Below are positions 8,187 to 16,676 of a stretch of 64,000 bases of DNA, in pieces (position 1 is the stretch's first letter; every line of letters begins with the position of its first letter). Position numbers and translations under genes: made by a program. Where the stretch lies: assembly GCF_001612785.1 (NCBI RefSeq), contig NZ_BDBC01000018.1, forward strand, positions 62,001-126,000, given 5' to 3'. The notes below the pieces were generated by a model. That model saw only the letters and a program-made list of their open reading frames with translations. It made no database searches and was not told where the DNA came from. This DNA is from Nocardia beijingensis NBRC 16342. GTDB taxonomy: Bacteria; Actinomycetota; Actinomycetes; Mycobacteriales; Mycobacteriaceae.

Positions 8187-9101
8187 ATGAGCGTGCGTAT
8201 CAAAGCCACCGCGATCAGCCGCGGCGGCGACACCAACAGCATCGTCGAGCACAACGGGCGCGCGGCCAAGCGGTGCCTCGAGCGTGCCGGTATCCGTCCC
8301 GACCAGGTCGGGCTGCTGATCAACGCGGGCATCTTCCGGGATTCGAACACCGTCGAGCCCGCGGTGTCGGCGCTGATCCAGAAAGCGGCCGGAATCGGCC
8401 TGGAATACGCCAAGGACGACCCGCGGACGTTCTCGTTCGACCTGATGAACGGCGCGGTCGGTGTGCTGAACGCGGTGCAGGTCGCCACGTCGGTCCTGGA
8501 GACCGGCAGCGCCGAGCACGTGCTCGTCGTCTCCGGCGACACCCATCCGTCCCTGTTGCGTTCCGTCGGTGACGACCGGTTCCCGTACGCCACCTGCGGC
8601 GCGGCCCTGCTGCTCGAGCACACCGACGAGCCGACCGGCTTCGGCCGGGTGCACACCGTCGCCGGCGAGGGCACGCCCGCGATCGAGGCCTACGTCGACG
8701 TCACGACCATGGGCAACACCGGCCGCGGCGCCATGACGGTGGACCGCGAGCCCGGCTTCGAGGAGCGTCTGCTGGAGGTGGCGATCGACGCCGCGCGCCG
8801 GGCGCTCGCCGAGTCCGACCACGTCTCGCTCGACGAGATCGCGCTGATCGCCTCGACGCCGAGCCCGGCGTTCCCGAAGCAGCTGGCCGCCGCCCTCGGC
8901 ATCGACGAAAGTTCGGTTCGCACACCGGATCTGCGCGACGGCGATCCGCACACGGCGGCGCTGACCGCGGCCTACGACCAAGCGGTGGCGGACGACGCCC
9001 TGGCCCGGCACCGCCAGGTGCTGTTCGTCGCGGCGGGCGCGGGCCCGTCGGCAGCGGCGGCGCTCTACCGGCTGCCCGTCCTCGCCGGGGCGCCCGCGTG
9101 A
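8187..9101 (+). CDS. nltB: OleA/NltB-like thiolase partner lacking catalytic Cys
   Basis: Thiolase-fold protein of 304 aa related to the preceding gene but shortened at the N-terminus. Where NltA has NACAG, this protein has NGAVG, so the nucleophilic cysteine is replaced by Ala90. The HHQ and YGNTS motifs are also missing. Glu57 (VEP) aligns with the OleA activating glutamate. It is therefore probably not an independent synthase but a heterodimer partner that shapes or completes the NltA active site, as proposed for the nocardiolactone pathway. ATG start 9 bp after nltA; its TGA overlaps the GTG of the ligase gene. Confidence 0.8.
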   Translation: MSVRIKATAISRGGDTNSIVEHNGRAAKRCLERAGIRPDQVGLLINAGIFRDSNTVEPAVSALIQKAAGIGLEYAKDDPRTFSFDLMNGAVGVLNAVQVATSVLETGSAEHVLVVSGDTHPSLLRSVGDDRFPYATCGAALLLEHTDEPTGFGRVHTVAGEGTPAIEAYVDVTTMGNTGRGAMTVDREPGFEERLLEVAIDAARRALAESDHVSLDEIALIASTPSPAFPKQLAAALGIDESSVRTPDLRDGDPHTAALTAAYDQAVADDALARHRQVLFVAAGAGPSAAAALYRLPVLAGAPA

Positions 9102-10771
9102 CAACGGGAACCTACTGGCAGGCCATCGATCGGTTTCGTGCGGTCGTCCGCACCGACCCCACCCGCGTGGCCGTGCGCTACGCGGACGGGGTCGGCCCCG
9201 ATGGCCTGCCGGCCTACCGGCACCTGACCTATCGCGAGCTGGACGCGTGGTCGGACACGATCGCCCAGCGGCTCGCCGCCTCGGGAGTCGGTACCGGGAC
9301 GCGCACCATCGTGCTGGTGCTGCCGAGCCCGGAGCTGTACGCGATCATGTTCGGGTTGCTGAAGATCGGCGCGGTGGCCGTGGTGATCGACCCGGGCATG
9401 GGCGTGCGGAAGATGTTGCGCTGTTTGCGCGCCGTGGACGCCGAGGCGTTCATCGGTATCCCACAGGCCCACGCGCTGCGCGTGTTGTTCCGGCGCGGCT
9501 TCCGCACCGTCCGCACGACGGTGACGGTCGGCCGACGCTGGTTCTGGCGCGGCGAGACGCTGCGCGACTGGGGCCGCACACCCACCGGCCCGGTGGCCAC
9601 CGGCCGCCCGGCCACCGAGGACGACCCGCTGGTGATCGCGTTCACCACCGGCAGCACCGGTCCGGCCAAGGCCGTGCAGCTGACGCACGGCAACCTGGCC
9701 GCGATGGTGGAGCAGGTGCACGTAGCGCGCGGTGAGGTGGCGCCGGAAGCGTCCTTGATCACCCTTCCGCTGGTCGGCGTGCTGGATCTGCTGCTCGGCT
9801 CACGGTGTGTGCTGCCGCCGCTGATCCCGAGCAAGGTGGGCGCGACCGACCCGGCACACGTGGCCGACGCGATCGAGAAGTTCGGGGTGCGTACGATGTT
9901 CGCCTCCCCCGCCCTCCTGATTCCGCTGCTCGAGTACCTGCGCGCCCACCCGACCCCGCTCGAGTCGCTGGAGAGCGTCTACTCCGGTGGCGCGCCGGTG
10001 CCGGACTGGTGCATCGCCGGGCTGCGCGCGGTGCTCGGCGAGGACGCGAAGGTGGTCGCGGGATACGGGTCCACCGAGGCGCTGCCGATGTCGACCATCG
10101 AGTCGCGGGAACTGCTGGCCGGTCTGGTCGAACGGGCGCACCGCGGCGCGGGCACCTGTATCGGCAGGCCCTCCTACCAGGTGCAGGCGCGCGTCGTCGC
10201 CATCACCGACGAGCCCATACCGACGTGGGACCGGGCCGAAGAACTCGCGGAGGGTCTTGCGGACACCCGCGGCATCGGCGAATTGGTGGTGAGCGGGCCG
10301 AACGTCAGCACCAGGTACTACTGGCCGGAGCAGGCGAACGCGCTGGGCAAGATCGTCGACGGCGACCGGATCTGGCACCGCACCGGCGACCTCGCGTGGA
10401 TCGACGAAGAGGGGCGGATCTGGTTCTGCGGCCGCAAGAGCCAGCGTGTGGTCACGGCACGTGGACCGATGTTCACCGTCCAGGTGGAGCAGATCTTCAA
10501 CACCGTCGCGGGCGTGGCCCGCACGGCGCTGGTCGGGATCGGCCCGCGCGGCGCGCAGCGACCGGTGCTGTGCGTCGAACTGCGGCCGGGCGCGGACCCT
10601 GCCGTCGTCGAGCCCGCGCTGCGGGCCCACGGCGCGGGATTCGAGCTCACCAGGACGATCGCCGACTTCCTCGTCCACCCGTCGTTCCCGGTGGACATCC
10701 GGCACAACGCCAAGATCGGGCGCGAACAGCTCACCGTGTGGGCGGCCGAGCGCCTGGGAACGGACGCCTGA
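9098..10771 (+). CDS. nltC: OleC/NltC-like AMP-dependent beta-lactone synthetase
   Basis: ANL-superfamily adenylating enzyme of 557 aa. It shows the P-loop TTGSTGPAK near residue 188, the A5 motif YGSTEALPMS near 325, the TGDLAWID and GRKSQRV motifs near 430-450, and a C-terminal lysine in RHNAKIGRE. In ole/nlt pathways this enzyme adenylates a 2-alkyl-3-hydroxy acid and closes it to a cis-beta-lactone. Motifs alone cannot separate it from ordinary acyl-CoA ligases. The call rests on its position between thiolase partners and an OleD-like reductase. The GTG start overlaps the upstream stop codon, and the downstream membrane-protein gene begins 2 bp after the stop. Confidence 0.82.
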   Translation: MTTGTYWQAIDRFRAVVRTDPTRVAVRYADGVGPDGLPAYRHLTYRELDAWSDTIAQRLAASGVGTGTRTIVLVLPSPELYAIMFGLLKIGAVAVVIDPGMGVRKMLRCLRAVDAEAFIGIPQAHALRVLFRRGFRTVRTTVTVGRRWFWRGETLRDWGRTPTGPVATGRPATEDDPLVIAFTTGSTGPAKAVQLTHGNLAAMVEQVHVARGEVAPEASLITLPLVGVLDLLLGSRCVLPPLIPSKVGATDPAHVADAIEKFGVRTMFASPALLIPLLEYLRAHPTPLESLESVYSGGAPVPDWCIAGLRAVLGEDAKVVAGYGSTEALPMSTIESRELLAGLVERAHRGAGTCIGRPSYQVQARVVAITDEPIPTWDRAEELAEGLADTRGIGELVVSGPNVSTRYYWPEQANALGKIVDGDRIWHRTGDLAWIDEEGRIWFCGRKSQRVVTARGPMFTVQVEQIFNTVAGVARTALVGIGPRGAQRPVLCVELRPGADPAVVEPALRAHGAGFELTRTIADFLVHPSFPVDIRHNAKIGREQLTVWAAERLGTDA

Positions 10772-10773
10772 TC

Positions 10774-11055
10774 ATGAAAACGACCGCATTGCGGATGGTT
10801 CCCGTCCTGGGATGGCTGTATCTGGCGGGCGGCGCGCTCGCCGCCGCGACCGGCCGGGTCCCCGGCAGCCGGATTCTGCGCACCGTCTGGTGGGTCGACG
10901 CGTTCCTCAGCGTCGTCGTCCACGCGGCCCAGATCCCCGCGGCCTTGCGCGCCGCCGACGGCTCCGGCTCCGGCAGGCTCCGGACGGCGGTCCTGACGCA
11001 GATCTTCGGCCTGACCTGGTGGCGAACCCAGCCCGGCAAGGAGAAAAGACAATGA
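10774..11055 (+). CDS. Small membrane protein within the beta-lactone operon
   Basis: A 93-aa protein with two or three hydrophobic segments (about residues 8-25, 38-58 and a weaker one near 75) and a basic tail. It starts 2 bp after the ligase gene, and its stop overlaps the reductase start (ATGA), so it is clearly translated as part of the operon. I recognise no family. Its place between ligase and reductase suggests a membrane anchor for the enzyme complex or a lipid-handling role; both are guesses. Confidence 0.75.
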   Translation: MKTTALRMVPVLGWLYLAGGALAAATGRVPGSRILRTVWWVDAFLSVVVHAAQIPAALRAADGSGSGRLRTAVLTQIFGLTWWRTQPGKEKRQ

Positions 11056-12098
11056 GCAAAGTTCTGGTGACCGGCGCGTCCGGTTTTCTGGGTGGCGCGC
11101 TGGTGCGCAGGCTGGTGCGCGACGGCGAGCACCATGTGTCGATCCTGGTGCGCCGCACCAGCGATCTGTCCGATCTGAGCGCCGACCTCGACAAGATCCA
11201 GCTGGTCTACGGCGACCTGACCGATCCGGCGTCGCTCGAGCGAGCGACCCGCGGCGTCGACATCGTGTTCCACAGCGCGGCCAGGGTGGACGAGCGCGGC
11301 ACCAGGGAACAGTTCTGGAACGAGAACGTCCGGGCCACCCAGCGGCTGCTGGAGGCGGCCCGGCGTGGCGGGGCCGCACGATTCGTGTTCATCTCCAGCC
11401 CGAGCGCGCTGATGGACTACTACGGCGGCGACCAGCTCGACGTCGACGAGTCGGTGCCGTACCCGCGGCGCTACCTGAACCTGTACTCGGAGACCAAGGC
11501 CGCGGCAGAGCGGGCGGTCCTGGCCGCCGACACCGACGGGTTCCGCACCTGCGCGCTGCGCCCACGCGCGATCTGGGGTGCGGGCGACCGGTCGGGCCCC
11601 ATCGTGCGGATGCTCGGCCGGGCCGGCGCGGGAACGTTGCCCGACCTGTCGTTCGGCCGCACCGTGTACGCCTCGCTGTGCCACGTCGACAACATCGTCG
11701 AAGCCTGTGTGCTGGCGGCCGCGTCGGACGAGGTGGGCGGCAAAGCGTATTTCATCGCCGACGCCGAGAAGACCGACGTCTGGGGCTTTCTCGGCCAAGT
11801 GGCCACCCAGCTCGGCTACCGGCCGCCGACCAGGAAACCCCACCCCAAGGTGATCGGCGCCGCGGTGCGCGTCATCGAGACGATCTGGCGCATTCCCGCC
11901 GTCGCTACCCGCTGGTCGCCGCCGCTGTCGCGCTACGCCGTCGCCTTGCTGACCCGCAGCGCCACCTACGACACCGCCGCCGCCGCACGCGATTTCGGCT
12001 ACCGGCCGGTCGTCGACCGCGACAGCGGGCTGACCGCCTTCCTCGACTGGCTGGAAAGCCAGGGCGGCGCGGTCGAGCTCACCCGCGATCTGCGCTGA
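11052..12098 (+). CDS. nltD: OleD/NltD-like NAD(P)H-dependent 2-alkyl-3-ketoacid reductase
   Basis: Extended-SDR protein of 348 aa, 3-beta-hydroxysteroid dehydrogenase/epimerase type. The cofactor motif VTGASGFLGG is at residues 5-14, the catalytic serine in ISSPSAL near 116, and the YxxxK in LYSETK near 145. The role expected from ole/nlt pathways is reduction of the beta-keto acid made by the thiolases to the beta-hydroxy acid used by the ligase. The ATG overlaps the stop of the preceding membrane-protein gene. Steroid or sugar dehydrogenase functions are possible for the fold but not supported by the context. Confidence 0.83.
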   Translation: MSKVLVTGASGFLGGALVRRLVRDGEHHVSILVRRTSDLSDLSADLDKIQLVYGDLTDPASLERATRGVDIVFHSAARVDERGTREQFWNENVRATQRLLEAARRGGAARFVFISSPSALMDYYGGDQLDVDESVPYPRRYLNLYSETKAAAERAVLAADTDGFRTCALRPRAIWGAGDRSGPIVRMLGRAGAGTLPDLSFGRTVYASLCHVDNIVEACVLAAASDEVGGKAYFIADAEKTDVWGFLGQVATQLGYRPPTRKPHPKVIGAAVRVIETIWRIPAVATRWSPPLSRYAVALLTRSATYDTAAAARDFGYRPVVDRDSGLTAFLDWLESQGGAVELTRDLR

Positions 12099-12124
12099 GC
12101 ACTTCATCCGCACCGGAGACCAGC

Positions 12125-13324
12125 ATGAGCAACGCCCCCGTCTTCCGCAGGAAGATCACCCCCACCGAACGCCTCTATTTCTGCACGCGACAGGTGACTC
12201 CGCCGTTCGTGATGCACATCGCCGTCCACGGCGACGGCAGCCTGGACCCGGCCGCCTTGCAGGCCGCCGTCGACGTCGCCTCGGCGGCCGCGCCCGGCGC
12301 CCGCTTGGTCCGCGACGGCCGCGACTGGGTGGACAGCGGTCTGGCCGCCACCGTGCGCGTGGTGCCGGGATGGTCGCTGAACTACGACGCACTGGAGCAC
12401 GACGCGGTGCTGAACAGCCCGATCGGTCCCACGCCGGACCGCACCACCGAAGTGCTCCTGCTCACGGGCGCGCAGACCACCGTGCTGTTCCGCGCCTTCC
12501 ACGGCGTGATGGACGGCATGGGCCTGCGCCTGTGGGTGGACGACGTGTTCCGCGCCTTGCGCGGACAGCGGCCCGTCGGCGCGCCCGACCCGGTCGCCGA
12601 CGCCGAACTGGTCGCGCGGACCGGCGCCCCCGGCCGGCCGACCCTGGTGCTGCCCACGTTCGAGGCGCCGTCGGGGCGCGGCCGCCAGGATCCGGCGGCC
12701 CCGCGCTGGCTGCTGCGCCACCGCACGATCGAGGCGACCGGCAAGGGCATCGTCGCGCGGGTGGCGGCGATCCTGGCCGGGGAGTCGGATACGAAGTCGC
12801 GCTTCATGATCCCGGTCGATCTGCGCAGGCACGATCCCGCCCTGCGCTCCACCGCGAATCTGGCGCTGCCCCTGTTTCTCGACGTGGCGCCCGGCGAAGA
12901 CTGGGAGACGGTCAGGGAGCGGATGCGCGGCGGACTGCGGGACAGACGCGAACTGAACGAATTGGACAACGGCAAGCTGTCGAAGTTCCCGGACGCCGTC
13001 CTTCGCACGGTGCTGCGCGGCAGCAACTGGCTGGGGACTCGGCTGAATCGGAACATGGTGTCGGCCACCGTCTCCCACCTGGGCACGGTCGATCTCGACG
13101 AGATGGCGGTGCCCGGCTGGACACCGACGGCCATGCGGCTGCTACCGCAGCACAGCGGCGCGATGCCGCTGCTGTTCGCCATGGTGGAATCGCGCGGGAA
13201 GCTGGAGCTGACCGTCTCCTGCCGCAACGGCGCGGGCGTCGAGCCCCGGCTGGAGGCGCTGCTGGACACGATCACCGCGCGGCTCGAGACCGAGCTCGCG
13301 CCGCATGATGCGGCCGTGGCATGA
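12125..13324 (+). CDS. Condensation-fold acyltransferase (PapA/alcohol acyltransferase-like)
   Basis: Protein of 399 aa with the HxxxDG catalytic signature of CoA-dependent/condensation acyltransferases (FHGVMDGMG) near residue 130. A second conserved region, TANLALPLFLDV, lies near residue 245. It resembles WS/DGAT, PapA and NRPS condensation-like folds. It begins 26 bp after the reductase, and its stop overlaps the MmpL start (ATGA), tying it to both. A plausible role is acylation of a lipid hydroxyl or transfer of the beta-lactone-derived acyl group before MmpL export. The substrate is unknown, and this gene is not part of the minimal nlt pathway. Confidence 0.75.
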   Translation: MSNAPVFRRKITPTERLYFCTRQVTPPFVMHIAVHGDGSLDPAALQAAVDVASAAAPGARLVRDGRDWVDSGLAATVRVVPGWSLNYDALEHDAVLNSPIGPTPDRTTEVLLLTGAQTTVLFRAFHGVMDGMGLRLWVDDVFRALRGQRPVGAPDPVADAELVARTGAPGRPTLVLPTFEAPSGRGRQDPAAPRWLLRHRTIEATGKGIVARVAAILAGESDTKSRFMIPVDLRRHDPALRSTANLALPLFLDVAPGEDWETVRERMRGGLRDRRELNELDNGKLSKFPDAVLRTVLRGSNWLGTRLNRNMVSATVSHLGTVDLDEMAVPGWTPTAMRLLPQHSGAMPLLFAMVESRGKLELTVSCRNGAGVEPRLEALLDTITARLETELAPHDAAVA

Positions 13325-15435
13325 CCGCCGTCGCCCGGGTGGTCCTCGCCCGGCCACGGATGGTGCTCGCCCTCGTCGCCGGGGTGATGCTGCTGTCCGG
13401 CCTGCTCGGCATCGGAGCGTCGGACAAGGTCACCGCCGCCGGGTTCATCGATCCGGGCAGCGAGTCCGCGCACGTGGATCGGCTCGTGAGCGAGCACTTC
13501 GGACCGCAGAACCCCGACGTGGTCGTGCGCTACACCGCTCCGGAGGGACAGACGCTCGACGACATCGGCCCCCGGGTGCTGGAGGCGCTCGCCCGGATCG
13601 ATCCGGCGATGCTGCAACGGCCGATCGAAACCTATTGGAACGCCGGATTCGCGCGCAAGCAGTTCCTGCGCTCGGCGGACGACCGGCACGCGCTGGCCGT
13701 GGTCTATCTCGCCGGTGACGCCAACCAGCGCGTCGCCGCGTATCCGGACATCGAACCGCTGCTGCGGGTTCCGGGCGTCCCGGCCGATCTGTCCGGCTAC
13801 AGCGCGGTCTCCACGGAGATCAACGCGCAGTCCCAGCACGATCTGGTCCGGGCCGAGGCGCTCTCGTTGCCGCTGACGCTGCTCATCCTGGTGCTGGTGT
13901 TCGGCGGTCTGATCGCCGCGTCGTTCCCGGTGGTGGTCGGCGGCCTGACCGTGCTCGGCGCGAGCGGCGCCATCCGCGTGCTCGCCGAGCTCACCGAGGT
14001 CAGCACGTTCGCGATGAACATCGCCTCCTTGCTCGGCCTCGGCATGGCCATCGACTACGGACTGTTCCTGGTCACCCGGTTCCGCGAGGAGGTCGCCGAC
14101 GGGCACGACGTGCGCTCCGCGATCACCCGCACGTACGCGACCGCGGGCCGCACCATCGCGTTCTCGGCGCTGCTGCTGGTCTGCGCGTTCGCGGGGACGT
14201 TCGTCTTCCCGCAGGCGGTGCTGCGTTCGCTCGGCATCGGCGCGATCACGGCGGTGGCGCTGGCCGCGGGGCTTTCGCTCACCGTGCTGCCCGCCTTGCT
14301 CGCCTTGTTCGGCGCGCGCATCGGCACCGCGCGCGCGATCGATCGCACCGACCGGTTCTGGGGCGGCCTGGTCGATCGCGTGCTGCGGCGGCCCGGTCTG
14401 GTGACGGTGGTCGTCGGCGCCGTCCTGCTGGTCTTCGCGGCGCCGCTGGCCGGGCTGCGGCTGGGCGACATCGACCACCACGCGCTGCCGCCGGGCAACC
14501 CCATGCGCGTCACCATCGAGGAACTCACCACGCAGTTTCCCGCGGCGGGCAGCGGGGCCACCGTCGTGCTGCGCGGCACGGACGGGCCGCCGCAGTCCGC
14601 CGCGGTGGACGCGGTCGCGGCGGCGCTCGGCGAGGTCGACGGCGTGCGGCAGGTCGTCCAGGTGGGCCGCGCCGAGGATTTCGTCGTCTTCCACGCGTTC
14701 CTGCGCGACACCGATCGCACCGAGGCGGCGAGCGACTCGGTGCGCGGCATGCGCGCTCTGACGCCCCCGGACGGCACCGTTCTGTTGATCGGAGGCGACA
14801 CCGCGGCGACTGTGGACAGCGTGCGATCCATCGTCGCCGCGATGCCGTGGATGATCCTGGTGATGGTCGGCGCGACGATGGTGCTGCTGTCCACCGCGTT
14901 CCGCTCGATCGTGTTGCCGCTCAAAGCGGTCGCCCTCGCCTTCCTCAGCCTCGCCGCGACCTTCGGCGTGCTCGCCTGGATCTTCTGCGGCGGGCATCTG
15001 GCCGGCGCGCTCGGGGTGAGCACCGGCCCGATCGCCGCGGGCATGCTGGTGCTGATCATCGCGGTGGTCTTCGGTCTCTCCACCGACTACGAGGTGTTCC
15101 TGCTGTCACGCATGGTCGAAGCGCACGACGCGGGCGCCGACACCGCGGCGGCGGTGCGCCTCGGCACGGTCAGGACCGCACGGGTGATCACCGCCGCGGC
15201 GACCCTGCTGGTGATCGTCACCGGGGCGTTCACCCTTTCGCCGCTCACGCCCATGCGGTTCCTCGGCCTGGGCATGATCATCGCCCTCGTCGTGGACGCC
15301 ACCCTGGTCCGCATGCTCCTGGTGCCCGCGCTGGTCCAACTGATGGGCCCGGCCAACTGGTGGTCGCCACGCCGCCGCCGCGTCGTCCCTGCCACCGTCG
15401 GCCGCATCCGGGACCGCACGCCGACCACGCGCTGA
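13321..15435 (+). CDS. MmpL-family lipid transporter
   Basis: RND-superfamily membrane protein of 704 aa with the MMPL layout. One N-terminal TM helix is followed by a periplasmic domain and a TM2-6 bundle containing the GLGMAIDYGLFLVTRF signature near residue 240. The second half repeats this: another periplasmic domain and a TM8-12 bundle with the signature GLSTDYEVFLLSRM near residue 585. The paired Asp-Tyr motifs are the proton-relay residues of MmpL proteins. It is translationally coupled to the acyltransferase, so it likely exports the lipid made by this operon. The length is short for MmpL3-type proteins; no long cytoplasmic tail. Confidence 0.9.
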   Translation: MTAVARVVLARPRMVLALVAGVMLLSGLLGIGASDKVTAAGFIDPGSESAHVDRLVSEHFGPQNPDVVVRYTAPEGQTLDDIGPRVLEALARIDPAMLQRPIETYWNAGFARKQFLRSADDRHALAVVYLAGDANQRVAAYPDIEPLLRVPGVPADLSGYSAVSTEINAQSQHDLVRAEALSLPLTLLILVLVFGGLIAASFPVVVGGLTVLGASGAIRVLAELTEVSTFAMNIASLLGLGMAIDYGLFLVTRFREEVADGHDVRSAITRTYATAGRTIAFSALLLVCAFAGTFVFPQAVLRSLGIGAITAVALAAGLSLTVLPALLALFGARIGTARAIDRTDRFWGGLVDRVLRRPGLVTVVVGAVLLVFAAPLAGLRLGDIDHHALPPGNPMRVTIEELTTQFPAAGSGATVVLRGTDGPPQSAAVDAVAAALGEVDGVRQVVQVGRAEDFVVFHAFLRDTDRTEAASDSVRGMRALTPPDGTVLLIGGDTAATVDSVRSIVAAMPWMILVMVGATMVLLSTAFRSIVLPLKAVALAFLSLAATFGVLAWIFCGGHLAGALGVSTGPIAAGMLVLIIAVVFGLSTDYEVFLLSRMVEAHDAGADTAAAVRLGTVRTARVITAAATLLVIVTGAFTLSPLTPMRFLGLGMIIALVVDATLVRMLLVPALVQLMGPANWWSPRRRRVVPATVGRIRDRTPTTR

Positions 15436-15480
15436 CGGCCATCCGCACGGGTACCACGTCTGCCATGCGCCGGTCGGCGG

Positions 15481-15512
15481 CACCAGCAGGCGTGCGTCCC
15501 GGCCCGCTGGTG
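15481..15512 (+). terminator. Weak hairpin after the MmpL gene
   Basis: CACCAGC (15481-15487) pairs with GCTGGTG (15506-15512) across an 18-nt loop, 46 bp after the MmpL stop. There is no T-tract. It may end the beta-lactone operon. The rest of the 289-bp gap to the sigma factor gene holds nothing recognisable. Confidence 0.25.
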
Positions 15513-15724
15513 CTACCGCGCCGCGTCGTCACGGTCGCATTCCCCGACTTCGCGCCGGGTGTCCTACGGAGTGAGTGCCTTTCTCGTGGTTCTCCGGGTG
15601 AATCGTGCGCCGAGGCGCGGCCGTGGGGCAGAACCGTCTGGTATCTGCGCTGGCGGAGCCGTCGAGTGGCACCGTGGTGGCGCGTGAAGGAAATCGCGGA
15701 TGGTCGCGCCGAAGGGACTGCCCG

Positions 15725-16666
15725 TCACCACGATTCGATCAAGGGGGCATCGTGCTCTTGCCGCTGCCATCCCGCGGTGAGGCGGCCGAGTCGGCCCGGG
15801 GCGGCGATGCCGCGCACGCCGGCGATCTTGTCGTCACGGATCTCCAGGATCAGGATGCCTACGACCCGGTCGCCGAGCGTGGCGAGCATGGCCGGGCAGC
15901 CGTTGACCACGGCGCTGTGGATCGAGGGTGCGCCACCGGCGAGTCTGCGCTTGGCCGGTGTCGGTTTGAAGCCGGCCCGCACCGCGGCGGCGATCCGCTC
16001 CGGGGTCGCGTACCGGATCAGCTTCCCGGCCAGCCCGAGCCCGGCGCCGTCGGAGATGCCGGTGGCGTCATCGGTCAGCAGCGCCACCAGCCGTTCGGTC
16101 CGGCCCGATGAGGCGGCATCGACGAATGCCTCGACGATCCGGCGCGCGGAAGCACGGTCGATGCCCGCGCCGTTGCCAGCGGCGGCGATCCGGCGCCGGG
16201 CTCGGTGGGTGTGTTGCTGACTCGCGGACTCGCTGATGCCGAGAATCCCGGCTATCTCGGCGTGGCTGTAGTCGAACGCCTCGCGCAGCACGTAGACGGC
16301 CCGTTCGACCGGCGACAGCCGCTCCATGAGCGTCAGCACCGCCAGGGTCACCGATTCGCGCTGTTCGACGGTGTCGGCCGGGCCCAGCATCGGGTCGCCG
16401 TCGAGCAGCGGTTCGGGCATCCACGCGCCGACCGCGCGTTCGCGCCGCAGTCGCGCCGATCGGAGCCGGTCGAGCGCCAAGTTGGTGACGATCTTGGTCA
16501 GCCATGCCTCCGGCACCTCGACGTACTCGCGGTCGGCGGCCTGCCACCGCAGGAACGCGTCCTGCACCGTGTCCTCGGCGTCGGCGGCCGAGCCGAGCAG
16601 CCGGTAGGCCAGCGAGGCCAGCCGATCGCGGCTGGCCTCGAAACGCGCCACGGTGGCAGTGTCCAT
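15725..16666 (-). CDS. sigJ: ECF41-type RNA polymerase sigma factor with SnoaL-like C-terminal domain
   Basis: Sigma factor of 313 aa. Region 2 (residues 8-75) contains DAEDTVQDAFLRW. Region 4 (about 110-165) contains SPVERAVYVLREAF and the DNA-binding HAEIAGILGISES. A C-terminal NTF2/SnoaL-like domain of about 130 residues replaces a separate anti-sigma factor. The linker carries WMPEPLLDGD, matching the WLPEP-type motif typical of ECF41/SigJ proteins. It lies 10 bp downstream of an FAD oxidoreductase, the usual ECF41 partner gene, and probably reads the promoter upstream of that gene. The inducing signal is unknown. Confidence 0.87.
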   Translation of the reverse strand: MDTATVARFEASRDRLASLAYRLLGSAADAEDTVQDAFLRWQAADREYVEVPEAWLTKIVTNLALDRLRSARLRRERAVGAWMPEPLLDGDPMLGPADTVEQRESVTLAVLTLMERLSPVERAVYVLREAFDYSHAEIAGILGISESASQQHTHRARRRIAAAGNGAGIDRASARRIVEAFVDAASSGRTERLVALLTDDATGISDGAGLGLAGKLIRYATPERIAAAVRAGFKPTPAKRRLAGGAPSIHSAVVNGCPAMLATLGDRVVGILILEIRDDKIAGVRGIAAPGRLGRLTAGWQRQEHDAPLIESW

Positions 16667-16676
16667 GAGCGTGACT

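Noticed and set aside
7125..12098. Interpretation as a long-chain olefin (ole) cluster
   Set aside because: No OleB beta-lactone decarboxylase is present, and two thiolases occur, one without Cys, which fits a beta-lactone end product better.
12382..14997. Long minus-strand open frame antisense to the acyltransferase and MmpL
   Set aside because: It is low-complexity Arg/Gly/Asp-rich translation, has no ribosome site, and mirrors the real genes on the other strand; a GC-rich shadow.
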